Shown one piece after another: positions 32,373 to 42,569 of a stretch of DNA of 64,000 nt. Location of the stretch: the NCBI GenBank assembly GCA_963757815.1, contig CAVWSN010000030.1, positions 1 to 64,000 of the forward strand, given 5' to 3'. The notes beneath the pieces are model-generated. The model made no database searches. It had not been told where the DNA came from and saw only the letters and a list, made by a program, of their open reading frames with translations. Position 1 is the first letter of the stretch. Each line of letters opens with the position of its first letter. Source of the stretch: JACVRW01 sp963757815. Its GTDB lineage: Bacteria > Actinomycetota > Thermoleophilia > Solirubrobacterales > Thermoleophilaceae. The translations under genes were made by a program, and so were the position numbers.

Positions 32373-32600
32373 GTTGGTCTCCGCCGGCGGGTCAGGGCTG
32401 GGGAAGGGGATGTTGGACGGCGGCCGCTGTGACCCTTGGCAACGTCTTCGGCCGGTCTCGGGGGTTGCCGAACGCGTCACATCGCGCATAAGCCCAACGC
32501 TGAATCCGGCAAGCCACCCTACTGACGGTGCCCGCTCGCTGGACGGTAAAGCCAGGAAAGCTCGTGCTTCACCGAGAGTGTGGCCGAACGATCTTCGATC
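32373..32600. repeat. Conserved intergenic element, copy A (candidate structured RNA or repeat)
   Basis: Occupies most of the 371-base gap 32333-32703, which holds no gene. It shares with 56926-57150 the 5' block GTTGGTCTCCGCCGG, GGGCTGGGGAAGGG 21-22 bases in, a TTCGG-16nt-CCGAA hairpin enclosing TCTCGGG, and the 3' end GCCGAACGATCTTCGAT. The distance between end blocks is 210 against 208 bases, while the middle has diverged. GTCACA (32476-32481) can pair with TGTGGC (32579-32584), roughly where copy B has an 8-bp stem. Lies 40 bases after an SDR stop, between convergent genes. Strand of any transcript unknown. Confidence 0.65.
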
Positions 32601-32703
32601 AGGCCCGGCCAGGCTGCGGCCGAAGAACCACACCCCTTCCCTAGCCCCGTGCGCGAGACCGACCCGGCGCAACCAGCCGGGCGGAGGGCGACCCGGGGAC
32701 GGC

Positions 32704-35700
32704 CTAGGACGGCGCCCCCACCCTCTGGGCGGCCTCCAACAGCTCGCGCACCTCGCGCACGGCGACCGACAGGGTGGTCAGGTCGAAGGTGCGGCCCGCC
32801 GATATGTCGGCGAGCGTCTGGAGGCAGCGGTCCGCATCTGCGTGGGCTTCGACCCAGCCGTTCACGCGCTCGTCCGGGCCCTCGAGGCGTGGGCCCGAGC
32901 GCAGGACCTCGGCGGTCAGGTCGCGGTGGATCGCGTAGAGGTCGTCGCGCAACGCCGCGCGCGCCATCGCCTGCCAGCGGTCCTCGCGCGGCAGGGCGAC
33001 GATGCGCTCGTGCAGCCAGTGCAGCTTCAGGCGGTTGCCGAGCCGGAAGTGGACCGCCGCCACCGCCTGCACGTCGAGCCCGCTCTCGTCCGAGACCTCG
33101 ACGATGTCGAATGCGGCGTACATATGGGGGAGACCCGCGACGCGCGTCGCGAGGTCCTCGGCCACGCCGGCCGAGCGGAGCTCGTCGACACGGCGCGCCA
33201 GCGGCTCGAGGTCGGCGGGGTCGAGCAGCTCCGGGACCTTGTCGTACAGGGTGGCCGCGCCGGCGGCGTAGCGCTCGGTCGTCGACGCGATGTCCATCGG
33301 CGCGCGCTGGTTGCGCAGGAGCCAGCGCGACCCGCGCTCGATCAGGCGGCGCCCCTCCAGCAGCATCTTGAGCTGGACCTCCGCCTTCACCTCATTGTCG
33401 AGCGCCTCGATCGCCTGCCACTGCGGGCGCATGCCGAACACCTCGCGCGCGACCGCGTAGGCGCGCGCGATCTCGGATGCCGGGGCGCCCGTCTCCTCGT
33501 GCAGCCGGAAGGCGAACGTGGTGCCCCCGCCGTGGAGCATGTTGTTGACGACCTGGGTCGCCACGATCTCGCGGTTGAGGCGGTGCGAGTGGATCGCGTT
33601 CGCAAAGCGCTCGGGCAGCGGCGGCGGGAAGTAGCGCTCGAGCTCGTCCGACAGGTACGGGTCCTCGGGCACGTCCGAGTCGAGCAGCGCTGCGTACAGG
33701 TAGACCTTCGAGTAAGCGAGCAGCACCGCCAGCTCCGGGCGCGTCAGGCCGCGCTTTTCCCGGGCCCGCTCGGCGATCTCCTCGTCGTCGGGAAGCACCT
33801 CGAGCTCGCGATCGAGCTTCGCCCGGAGCTCCAGGGCGCGGATGAAGCGCTGGTGCACCTCGAGCATCGAGGGCGCCTGCAGCTCGGCCATGCTGAGCGT
33901 CTCGCTCTGCTCGTAGTTGTCCTTCAGGACCAGGTCCGCCACCGTGTCGGTCATCTCGGCGAGCAGCTCGTCGCGCTGCTTCACGGTCATGTCGCCCGCG
34001 GCGACCACCGCGTTCAGCAGGATCTTGATGTTCACCTCGCGGTCCGAGCAGTCGACGCCGCCGGAGTTGTCGATCGCGTCGGTGTTGATCCGCCCGCCCG
34101 CGAGCGCGTACTCGATGCGGGCGCGCTGCGTGAGGCCGAGGTTGCCGCCCTCGCCGACGACGCGGCATCCGAGCTCGCGCGCGTTGACACGCAGACTGTC
34201 GTTGGCCTTGTCGCCCACCTCGGCGTGCGTCTCGGAGGTGGCCTTGGCGTAGGTGCCGATCCCGCCGTTCCAGAGCAGGTCGACGGGCGCGCTCAGCATC
34301 GCGTGGATCAGTTCGTTCGGGGCGAACTTCGCCCGCTCCACGCCGAGGGCGGCCTGCGCCTCCTCGGAGAGCTCGATCACCTTGGCGCTGCGTGGCCAGA
34401 CACCGCCGCCCTTCGAGATCAGCGCGGAGTCGTAGTCCGACCACGACGAGCGCGGCAGCTCGAACAGCCGCTTGCGCTCCTCGTAGCTGGTCTCGGGATC
34501 CGGGTCGGGGTCGATGAAGATCTCGCGGTGGTTGAACGCAGCCACGAGCCGGATCACGCGCGACAGCAGCATGCCGTTGCCGAACACGTCGCCGGACATG
34601 TCGCCGATGCCAACCACGGTGAACTCGTCCGAGCTCACGTCGCGGCCCAGCTCGCGGAAGTGGCGCTTGACCGACTCCCACGCGCCGGCGGCGGTGATGC
34701 CCATCTTCTTGTGGTCGTATCCGGACGACCCGCCGGAGGCGAACGCGTCACCGAGCCAGAAGCCGTACTCGCCCGCAACATCGTTCGCGATGTCGGAGAA
34801 GGTGGCCGTGCCCTTGTCGGCTGCCACGACGAGGTAGGGGTCGTCGCCGTCGTAGCGCACCACGTGCTGCGGCGGCGTGATCTCCCCGTCCACGATGTTG
34901 TCGGTCAGGTCGAGCAGCCCGCGGATGAACGTGCGGTAACAGGCGACGACCTCCTCGAGCAGCGCCTCGCGGTCTCCGGTCTCGGGCGGTCGCTTGACGA
35001 CGAACCCGCCCTTCGCGCCCACCGGCACGATCACCGCGTTCTTGACCATCTGCGCCTTCATCAGCCCGAGCACCTCGGTGCGGAAGTCCTCGCGCCGGTC
35101 CGACCAGCGCAGCCCGCCGCGCGCCACGCGGCCGCCGCGCAGGTGCACGCCCTCGGTGCGCGGTGAGTACACGAAGATCTCGAACGCGGGCCTGGGCTCC
35201 GGAAGCCAGCCGAGCTGCGAGGGGTCGAGCTTGAACGACACGTAGGGCTTGAGGCTCGCGCCGCCGTCGGCGCGCTGGAAGAAGTTCGTGCGCAGCATCG
35301 CCCGGACCACGTCCAGGAAGCGCCGCAGGATCTGGTCCTGGTCGAGGCTTTCGACGGCGTCGATCGCCTCCTCGACCTTCTTCGCCACGGCCTCCGCCGC
35401 GGTCTCGTCGGCGCTGACGGGATCGAAGCGGGCCTCGAACAGCTCGATGAGCATGGCGGCGACCTGCGGATGGTCGACGACCACCTGCTCGACGTAGCGG
35501 TCGCTGAAGGTCATGCCGGTCTGACGCAGGTAGCGCGCCACGGCACGCAGCACCGTGACCTGGCGCGAGGTCAGGCCGGCGCCGAGCACCAACCGGTTGT
35601 AGCCGTCGTTCTCGATCTCGCCGCGCCAGGTCTGAATGAAGGTCTCGTGGAAGGCCTCGCGCACGCCGTCCGCGTCCGGGTCGCCGGCACCACGGCGGAC

Positions 35701-37561
35701 GAGCCCGAAGTCGTAGATCCACACGCCCTCGCCGTCACGCGGCTTGACCGCGTATGGGCGCTCGTCCGCCACCTGCACGCCCATGTTCTCGAACAGCGGC
35801 AGCACGTCGGAGAGGGCGAGCGGCCGGCCCGAGCGGTATAGCTTCGCCCGCAGCACGCCGGGGCCGGCCTCGAGCGGTCGGTAGAGGCTGATCTCGAGGC
35901 CCTGGCGGTAGGGCAGCTCCTCGATGTGGCGGATGTCGGCGATTGCGGAGCGCGCCACCCAGTCGGCGCGGTAGGCGGTGGGGAAGGCGTCGCCGTAGCG
36001 GCGGAAGAGCTCCTTGCCGCGCTCCTCGCCCTGGTCCTCGACGAGCGCCTGCTCGAAGTCGTCGGCCCACGAGCGCGTGGCGGCAACCAGCAGGACCTCG
36101 ACCGACCGCGCGTCCACGTTCGGGCGGTGACCGGGCTCGGTGTAGGCCATGTAGTGGAGCCGGACGAGGACGGACTCGGATACGCGCGTCGTGTAGTCGA
36201 TGCTCTTCGCGTCGGTCACGTCGCGCAGGATCGCCTCGATGCGCCGCCGGTTCTCGGTGTTGAAGCGGTCGCGCGGCACGAACACGAGGCAGGAGTAGAA
36301 GCGCCCGAAGCGGTCACGGCGCACGAACAGGCGCAGCCGCTGGCGCTCGCCCAGGTGGAGGATCCCCATCGCGGTCTCGAACAGCTCGTCCGCCTCCACC
36401 TGGATCAGCTCGTCGCGCGGGTGCGCCTCGAGGATCTCGATCAGCGCCTTCTCGTTGTGGCTGCCGTGCGGGAACGCCGCGCGCTTGAGCACCCTGTCGA
36501 CCTTGCGCCGCAGGATCGGGATGTCGCCGAGCCGCGACTGGTAGGCGGTGTGCGTGTAGAGACCGAGGAAGCGACGCTCACCAACCACCTTGCCGTCGGC
36601 GTCGAAGCGCTTGACGCCCACGTAGTCGAGGTAGGACGGCCGGTGGACCGTCGCGCGCGAGTTCGCCTTCGTCAGGTTGAGGAGGTGCGGCTCGAGCGCC
36701 AGTTTGCGCACCTCGGGGGGCAGCTTCTCGAAGGCGCGCGAGGTGGCCTCGCCGCCGGCTTGGCGCAGGATGCCGAGACCTGAGTCGGGCACCTCGCGCA
36801 GCCGGAGCTCGTCGTCCTCGGTCACGAGCTCGTACTCGCGGTAGCCGAGGAACGTGAAGTTGTGGTCCTCCAGCCACTCGAGGAACGCCCGCGCCTCGCT
36901 CACCTCCTCGGGGTCGAGGCCAGCCGGCGGCGACTCGCGCAGCTCGGCGGCCAGCTCGAGCGCGCGTTCGCGCATCGGCCGCCAGTCGTCGACCGTGGCG
37001 TTGACCTCGCCGACCACGCGCATGAGGTGACCGCGCTAGCTCCTGGAGCTGGGCCGGGTCCGTGTGGCGGTCGACCTCCGCGTGGATGACGGACTCGCCG
37101 ATCAGGCCCTCGTCGCCGCCCTCGTCCCCCGTGACGGGAATCACCTCGAGCAGGCGCCCCGCGTCGTCGCGGCGGACGTTCATGACCGGGTGGATGATCA
37201 GGTGGACGCCGTACCCCCGCCGGTTCAGCTCCATCGAGACCGAGTCGATCAGGAACGGCTTGTCGTCGGTCACGATCTCCACGGCCGTGTGGGTCGATTG
37301 CCAGCCGTGGGTCTCGAACAGGGGGTTGTAGACGCGAATCTTCGTCTCACCCGGCCGCCGTTCGCGCGCGAAGCCGAGCTGGCCGACCGCGAGCCCGTAG
37401 AGGTCGAGCGCGTCGCGGTCGCCGATGTCGTCGGGAGAGACCCAGCGGTAGAACTGGCGCACGAAAGCCTCGGCGTCTTCCGCACCGTCCTCGGCCAGGA
37501 GCTCGCGGATCCGCGAGCACACCTCGTCGATCAGCGTTTCGTCAGTGTCCTTGACACTCAC
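32704..37561 (-). CDS. Large NAD-specific glutamate dehydrogenase (one frameshift)
   Basis: About 1,618 residues after removing one extra base near 37028, matching the 180-kDa GDH class of about 1,600. It oxidises glutamate to 2-oxoglutarate and ammonia with NAD. The long N-terminal region (ACT-like and helical modules, about 1-700) precedes the catalytic core, with RSDRREDFRTEVLGLMKAQ, the lysine region NAVIVPVGAKGGFVVKRPP (about 850), GDMSGDVFGNGMLLS, and SKGGGVWPRSAK. The C-terminal helical domain covers roughly the last 500 residues. The shift joins LQELARS to MRVVGEVNATVDDW. It starts 77 bases from the divergent SDR. With the type III glutamine synthetase 4 kb away, the region covers both arms of glutamate/ammonia exchange. 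Confidence 0.92.
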
Positions 37562-37638
37562 CGCTCTCCTTCCCGCGGGGTCATCTACGAGTCTATGCCC
37601 GCAGCGGACAGCGGCAAGCGGTTGAATTCGCTGTTGCG

Positions 37639-38619
37639 ATGAATGACAGGTGGACGACCACGCAGATTCCGGACCAGACCGGGCGCGTGGCGCTCGTGAC
37701 CGGGGCCAACAGCGGGCTCGGGCTGGTCACCGCCCGGGAGCTCGCGCGGGCGGGCGCGCGAGTGGTGATGGGCTGCCGCAACGAGGAGAAGGGGAGGGAG
37801 GCCGTGCGTGCGGTCGAGGTGCGTGCCCCGGGCGCCGAGGTGGAGCTCGAGTCGCTCGACCTGGCGAGCCTCGACTCGGTGCGCGCTTGTGCGGAGCGGG
37901 TCCGCGAGCGCCACCCGGCGATCGACCTGCTCATCAACAACGCGGGCGTGATGGCGCCGCCGCGCCGCGAGACCGCCGACGGCTTCGAGCTGCAGCTCGG
38001 GACGAACCACCTCGGCCATTTCGCGCTCACCGGCCTGCTGCTCGACACGCTCGAGGGGCGCGAGGACGCACGCGTCGTGACGCTCTCGAGCAACGCGCAC
38101 AGGGGCGGCAGGATCGCCTTCAACAACCTCCGCGGCGAGCGCCGCTACTTCCGCTGGAGCGCCTACTCGCAGTCCAAGCTCGCCAACCTGATGTTCGCGC
38201 TCGAGCTCGACCGGCGGCTGCGCGCGGCTGGATCGGGCGTCAAGTCGCTCGCCGCCCACCCGGGCTGGTCCGCGACGAACCTTCAGAGCGCCGGACCGCC
38301 CAAGCTGGACGCCCTGCTGATGGTGCCGGTGAACCGGTTCTACGCGCAGAGCGACGAGATGGGAGCGCTGCCGACGCTCTACGCCGCGACCGTGCCGGGG
38401 CTCGAGGGCGGTACCTACATCGGCCCCGACGGCGCCGGCGAGATGCGCGGCTATCCGAGCCGGGTGTCGCCCAGCAGGGCGGCCCGCGACGAGGAGCGGG
38501 CGCGCAGGCTGTGGGAGGTCTCCGAGGAGCTGACGGGGGTGAAGAATGCGCCGGCGAGGCCGCCGACGCGAGGCATACCGCGGGCTGAGAGCAGGCCCGT
38601 GGGACGATATGCACCGTGA
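37639..38619 (+). CDS. Classical SDR oxidoreductase (retinol dehydrogenase/protochlorophyllide reductase-like)
   Basis: 326-residue NAD(P)-dependent short-chain dehydrogenase. It shows the cofactor motif VALVTGANSGLGLVTARELA (about 17), LLINNAGVMAPP (about 98), active-site serine in VVTLSSNAHRGG (about 143) and YSQSK (about 175) with the catalytic tyrosine and lysine. This subgroup acts on lipophilic alcohols or aldehydes, but bacterial members are mostly uncharacterised. Its stop overlaps the selA start (GTGA), so selA may be translated from the same message; a functional link to selenium is not implied. Confidence 0.86.
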   Translation: MNDRWTTTQIPDQTGRVALVTGANSGLGLVTARELARAGARVVMGCRNEEKGREAVRAVEVRAPGAEVELESLDLASLDSVRACAERVRERHPAIDLLINNAGVMAPPRRETADGFELQLGTNHLGHFALTGLLLDTLEGREDARVVTLSSNAHRGGRIAFNNLRGERRYFRWSAYSQSKLANLMFALELDRRLRAAGSGVKSLAAHPGWSATNLQSAGPPKLDALLMVPVNRFYAQSDEMGALPTLYAATVPGLEGGTYIGPDGAGEMRGYPSRVSPSRAARDEERARRLWEVSEELTGVKNAPARPPTRGIPRAESRPVGRYAP

Positions 38620-39914
38620 GCCAGCGACCTGCTGCGGATGAGCGCCTGCGCGCGCTGCCCTCTGTCGACCGCCTGGCAGTGGCCGTCGCGCGCGCTGAGC
38701 TGGCCGAGCGGCGCGCCGCCCTGCTGGCGGGCGAGGATCCCGGCGACGAGGACCTTGTAGCCGCCGCGCGGGGGCGGCTAAGGCCGTCGCTGCGGCGAGT
38801 GGTGAACGCGACGGGCGTCGTCGTGCATACCAACCTGGGGCGCGCCCCGCTCGGCGCCGCCGCCCGCGCTGCGGTGACCGACGCCGCCACGGGCTACAGC
38901 AACCTGGAATTCGACCTCGAGCGCGGCGGGCGCGGCTCGCGGCACGACCACATCGCGGGCCTGCTGTGCCAGCTCACGGGCGCCGAGGCGGCGCTGGCGG
39001 TCAACAATTGCGCCGCGGCGGTCCTTCTCGGCGTCGCGGCGCTGGCGGGCGCCGAGGCCGAGGTGGTGGTCTCGCGCGGGCAGCTGATCGAGATCGGCGG
39101 CTCGTTCCGTATACCCGAGGTGGTGGCCCAGGCAGGCGCGAAGCTGGTCGAGGTCGGCACGACCAACCGAACGCGCCTGGCCGACTACCGAGCGGCGATC
39201 AGCGATCGCACGGCCGCGGTGCTGCGCGCGCACCCGTCCAACTTCCGCGTACTCGGGTTCGTCGAGCAGGTCGAGATCGAGGAGCTGTGCGCGCTTGGCC
39301 CGCCGGTGATCGACGACCTCGGATCAGGTGTGCTGGCGGACGACCTCGTCGCCCTCGCCGACGAGCCTGCCGTACGCCGGTCTGTTCGGGCGGGCGCCGC
39401 CCTGGTGACCTTCTCCGGCGACAAGCTGCTCGGCGGTCCGCAGGCCGGCCTGATCATCGGACACAAGGACGCGGTGGAGCGCTGCGGCCGGCATCCGCTG
39501 GCGCGGGCGCTGCGGATCGACAAACTGTCGCTGGCCGCGCTGGAGGCGACGCTCCGCCTCTACCTGGACCCGGAACTGGCGCGCCGAGAGCTCCCTGTGC
39601 TGGCAATGCTCGACGCCGACCCGGAGGCGCTCGCCACCCGCGCCACCCGGCTGGCCGGGGCGGCCGGTGGCCGCGTCGTCGACGCCGTCGCTCGCGTCGG
39701 CGGCGGCGCGCTGCCGCTGCTGGAGCTTCACGGTCCCGCGGTGGCGCTCGATCCCGGCCCGGACGGCGCCGACGCGCTCGCCGCCGCGCTGCGTGGCGGT
39801 GACCCGCCGGTGGTGGGCCAGATCCACGAGGGGCACCTGCTCCTTCACGCGCGGACGCTGGCGGACGATGAGGTTGACGCCGTGGTCGCCGCGGTCCGCG
39901 CGGTTCGTCCCTGA
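38616..39914 (+). CDS. selA: L-seryl-tRNA(Sec) selenium transferase
   Basis: 432-residue PLP enzyme that converts seryl-tRNA(Sec) to selenocysteinyl-tRNA(Sec) using selenophosphate. Family features are LRRVVNATGVVVHTNLGRAP (about 59), NNCAAAVLLGVAALAGAE (about 129), VDDLGSG-type region VIDDLGSGVLADD (about 231) and the PLP lysine in TFSGDKLLGGPQAGLI (about 265-280). It is slightly shorter than E. coli SelA, mainly at the N-terminus. GTG start overlapping the SDR stop. It is convergent with selB; the stops are one base apart (39914 and 39916). Confidence 0.95.
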   Translation: MSQRPAADERLRALPSVDRLAVAVARAELAERRAALLAGEDPGDEDLVAAARGRLRPSLRRVVNATGVVVHTNLGRAPLGAAARAAVTDAATGYSNLEFDLERGGRGSRHDHIAGLLCQLTGAEAALAVNNCAAAVLLGVAALAGAEAEVVVSRGQLIEIGGSFRIPEVVAQAGAKLVEVGTTNRTRLADYRAAISDRTAAVLRAHPSNFRVLGFVEQVEIEELCALGPPVIDDLGSGVLADDLVALADEPAVRRSVRAGAALVTFSGDKLLGGPQAGLIIGHKDAVERCGRHPLARALRIDKLSLAALEATLRLYLDPELARRELPVLAMLDADPEALATRATRLAGAAGGRVVDAVARVGGGALPLLELHGPAVALDPGPDGADALAAALRGGDPPVVGQIHEGHLLLHARTLADDEVDAVVAAVRAVRP

Positions 39915-39915
39915 C

Positions 39916-41391
39916 TCAGGCCCCGCGGGCAGCCGAGCGTCGCAGCACTCGGCGGTCGTCGGGCAGCCGCAGCGTCACGCGTTCGCTGTCCAGCGTCTCC
40001 AGCAGGCCCTGGGCGTAGCGGCGCGAGGTGTCGAGCTCGTCCCTCAGGCGCGCGAGTGTGATCGAACCCTCGGCGCCGGCGATCTCGACGACCCGCGCGC
40101 GCACCGCGTCCAAGGCCTCCCGATGGATGTGCGTGCTCCTGTCGAGGCGCACCGCCCGGCCCGAATCGCGCAGCTCCGCGAGCGCGCTCTCCACGTTGTG
40201 GCCGAGCTCGCTGTCCCGCGGGGGCCGGTCGCCCGCCTGGCGCAGGCGCTCCTCGATCGCGACCGCAGTCGACGACAGCGGCCGCGGTTCTGTAGGTGGT
40301 GGCGGCTTGGGAGCGGCCGGGGGCGCCTCGGCCTCGCGCGGCCTGCGGGTGCGGCGGGCGCGCGGATCGAGAACGCGGCCGCCTCCGAGGGTGCCCGGCG
40401 GGGCGATCGAGCGGACGACGAACCGGTCGCCCTCCGAGGCGATCAGGGCCCGCTCGCAGCGCAGCTGCCAGCGTCCCTCGCCGCGGGCGACGATCCGCGC
40501 GGGCGTCTCACGCGTGCCGTGGTGGATCTGCGCCCTAGCCGGCGGCTCTGCGCCCCCCAAATCGAGGCTGGCATCAAGGATCCAGGCCGGGCGCAGGTCG
40601 GCCTCGTCCCCGGCTATTACGTCTCCCCTGCCGACGTCGTCTACACGGACGCCGGTCAGGTTGATCGCCACCCGCTGCCCGGCCGCTGCGCGCTCGACGG
40701 CAGCGTCGTGAACCTGCACGCCGCGCACGCGGACGCGCTCGCCGCCGGGCAGCAGCCGCACCCGGTCGCCCGGGCTGACCGAGCCCAACCAGAGCGTCCC
40801 GGTGACCACTGTCCCCGCGCCGCGCACGGTGAACGAGCGATCCACGTGCAGGATGGCGGGTCCCTCCCGCGTGCGGCCGCGGCCGCCGATCCCCGAGGCC
40901 ACGCGCGCGAGCGCGGTGCGCACGTCCTCGACGCCCTCCCCGGTGCGCGCCGAACAGGCGACGATCGGGACGGACTCGCCCACGAGCGCGCGAGCCTCGG
41001 ATGCCGCGGGCTCCGGATCGAGCAGGTCGCTCTTCGTGATCACCACCACCCCGTCACGCACACCCAGCGCGTTCAGGACGGCGACGTGCTCTGAGGTCTG
41101 CGGCATGACGCCGTCGTCAGCGGCGACTACGAGCAGGTAGAGGTCCACGCCGGTCGCCCCGGCCACCATCGTGCGGACGAACCGCTCGTGGCCGGGCACG
41201 TCGACGAGCGAGAGCAGCCGGCCGCCGCCGACGTCGAGCTGTGCGAAGCCGAGGTCGATCGACATGCCGCGCTCGCGCTCCTCCGGCAGCCTGTCGGTGT
41301 CCCGCCCGGTCAGGGACTGCACCAGCGCCGTCTTTCCATGGTCGATGTGACCGGCGGTCCCGACAGTGAGCGGCGTGTCGCGGTGCCTCAC
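39916..41391 (-). CDS. selB: Selenocysteine-specific elongation factor SelB
   Basis: 491-residue GTPase that carries Sec-tRNA(Sec) to UGA codons marked by a SECIS hairpin. The EF-Tu-like G domain has VGTAGHIDHGKTALVQSL (about 8-25), LVDVPGHERFVRTMVAGA (about 60) and ITKSDLL (about 118). Beta-barrel domains follow (DRSFTVRGAGTVVTGTLWLG, about 180), then winged-helix SECIS-binding repeats at the C-terminus (about 385-490). At 491 residues it is shorter than E. coli SelB (614), so fewer winged helices or shorter linkers. The GTG at 41391 overlaps the selD stop in GTGA. A longer open frame to 41475 reads into tRNA-Sec and is rejected. Confidence 0.93.
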   Translation of the reverse strand: MRHRDTPLTVGTAGHIDHGKTALVQSLTGRDTDRLPEERERGMSIDLGFAQLDVGGGRLLSLVDVPGHERFVRTMVAGATGVDLYLLVVAADDGVMPQTSEHVAVLNALGVRDGVVVITKSDLLDPEPAASEARALVGESVPIVACSARTGEGVEDVRTALARVASGIGGRGRTREGPAILHVDRSFTVRGAGTVVTGTLWLGSVSPGDRVRLLPGGERVRVRGVQVHDAAVERAAAGQRVAINLTGVRVDDVGRGDVIAGDEADLRPAWILDASLDLGGAEPPARAQIHHGTRETPARIVARGEGRWQLRCERALIASEGDRFVVRSIAPPGTLGGGRVLDPRARRTRRPREAEAPPAAPKPPPPTEPRPLSSTAVAIEERLRQAGDRPPRDSELGHNVESALAELRDSGRAVRLDRSTHIHREALDAVRARVVEIAGAEGSITLARLRDELDTSRRYAQGLLETLDSERVTLRLPDDRRVLRRSAARGA

Positions 41392-42515
41392 TTGTCCGAC
41401 GGAGCGGCGAAGGAGTCGAACCTTCCAACCGCGGGGCTGCCGCGGCTCCCCGGCTTTGAAGGCCGGTCGGGCCACCGGGCCCCTGCCGCTCCACGTATAA
41501 CGGTAATCGTCCCTGGCTTGCCCTCAACCAGCCGTCCGACGAGGGCGCCGGGGACCTCGGCGGCGCGCTCGGCCGCGAGCGCGACTAGCAGCCCGCCGGA
41601 GGTCGTGGCGTCGCAGACGAGGCGCCGGCGCCACTCGTCCACATCGTGGGAGAACAGGGTGAAGGTCTCGGCATGCTCGCGGTTGCGCCGGCTGCCGCCC
41701 GAAACGGCGTCGCCGTCGCGCAACAGCTCCTCGACGCCTTCGAGCGCGGGCACCGCCTCGGCCTCGACCTCGGCGCCGACGCCGCTCGCGAGCGTCAGCT
41801 CGCGCAGGTGTCCGAGCAGGCCGAAGCCGGTCACGTCCGTGAGCGCGTGAGCGCCGGCGGCGCGCGCAGCGGCGGCCGCCTCCGCGTTGAGCTTCGTCAT
41901 CGTCTCCACGGCGGCGGGGAGCAGGTCGGCTCCGCGGCGACGCTTGAGCGCCGTGGAGATGGCGCCGACGCCCAGCGGCTTGGTCAGCACGAGCGCGTCG
42001 CCCGCTCGTCCGCCGGCGTTGCTGAGGACCTGATCGGGATGGACGACACCCGTGACGGCCAGGCCGTATTTCGGCTCAGGGTCGTCGATCGAGTGCCCCC
42101 CGACGACCATCGCGCCCGCCCCGCGCACAACGTCGAAGCCGCCCCGAAGGATCTCCTCCAGCACACCGCCCCCAAGCCGTTCGAGCGGAAACGCCACGAG
42201 GTTGAGCGCGCTCAGGGGATCGGCGCCCATTGCGTAGATGTCGGACAGGGCGTTGGCGGCGGCGATGCGCCCGAAGTCGTACGGGTCGTCCACGATCGGC
42301 GTGAAGAAGTCGGCCGTCTGAACGAGCGCGAGGTCGTCGCGCACCCTGACCACCCCGGCGTCGTCGGCGGTCGAGCTGCCCACCAGCACGCGCGGGTCCT
42401 CCAAAGCGGGCAGTGAACGCAAGATCGGCCCGAGGTCGGCAGCCGCCAGCTTGCAGCCACAGCCCGCCCCGTGGGAGAGCGAGGTGAGCGGGACCCGGTC
42501 GCGCGCGGAGGTCAC
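41388..42515 (-). CDS. selD: Selenophosphate synthetase (selenide, water dikinase)
   Basis: 375-residue reading frame that makes selenophosphate from selenide and ATP. The N-terminal catalytic loop LSHGAGCGCKLA (about 13-24) has Cys, not Sec, at the active position, with the essential lysine. Further features are DFFTPIVDDPYDFGRIAAAN (about 69), MVVGGHSIDDPEPKYGLAVT (about 136) and LTDVTGFGLLGHLREL (about 220). The conserved protein ends near residue 335 (GKPGTITV). The last 40 codons are tRNA-Sec sequence read in frame, and the stop (41388-41390) overlaps the selB GTG. Either the protein carries a tRNA-encoded tail or it is made only from unprocessed transcript. GTG start at 42515. Confidence 0.94.
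   Translation of the reverse strand: MTSARDRVPLTSLSHGAGCGCKLAAADLGPILRSLPALEDPRVLVGSSTADDAGVVRVRDDLALVQTADFFTPIVDDPYDFGRIAAANALSDIYAMGADPLSALNLVAFPLERLGGGVLEEILRGGFDVVRGAGAMVVGGHSIDDPEPKYGLAVTGVVHPDQVLSNAGGRAGDALVLTKPLGVGAISTALKRRRGADLLPAAVETMTKLNAEAAAAARAAGAHALTDVTGFGLLGHLRELTLASGVGAEVEAEAVPALEGVEELLRDGDAVSGGSRRNREHAETFTLFSHDVDEWRRRLVCDATTSGGLLVALAAERAAEVPGALVGRLVEGKPGTITVIRGAAGARWPDRPSKPGSRGSPAVGRFDSFAAPSDK
41400..41492 (-). tRNA. selC: tRNA-Sec (UCA anticodon), lying inside the selD reading frame
   Basis: Minus-strand tRNA-Sec of 93 nt. It has an 8-bp acceptor stem GGAGCGGC/GCCGCTCC, a D arm GGGCC-CGGT-GGCCC, an anticodon arm CCGGC-CTTCAAA-GCCGG with anticodon UCA, a long variable arm (CCGCGG/CCGCGG), a T arm GAAGG-TTCGACT-CCTTC, discriminator G at 41400, and no encoded CCA. 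All are hallmarks of bacterial selenocysteine tRNA. The whole gene is covered in frame by the end of the selD open reading frame and lies eight bases before the selB start, so excision of the tRNA would cut the selD-selB transcript. Confidence 0.96.
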
Positions 42516-42569
42516 GCCACACGCCTCGGCCGAGGGCGCGCGTTCAGTTCGGCGCAGGGCATCAGCGCG

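Noticed and set aside
31282..35166. Very long plus-strand open frame antisense to the glutamate dehydrogenase
   Set aside because: It is an Arg/Ala/Gly/His-rich shadow of the real minus-strand gene, as expected in GC-rich DNA, and crosses a gene boundary and a non-coding element.
39914..39916. Terminator between convergent selA and selB
   Set aside because: The stops are one base apart and no strong inverted repeat is evident there; termination must lie inside the opposite gene.
41391..41475. Longer SelB with an N-terminal extension from 41475
   Set aside because: The extension is tRNA-Sec sequence; the GTG at 41391 directly precedes the G domain and overlaps the selD stop.
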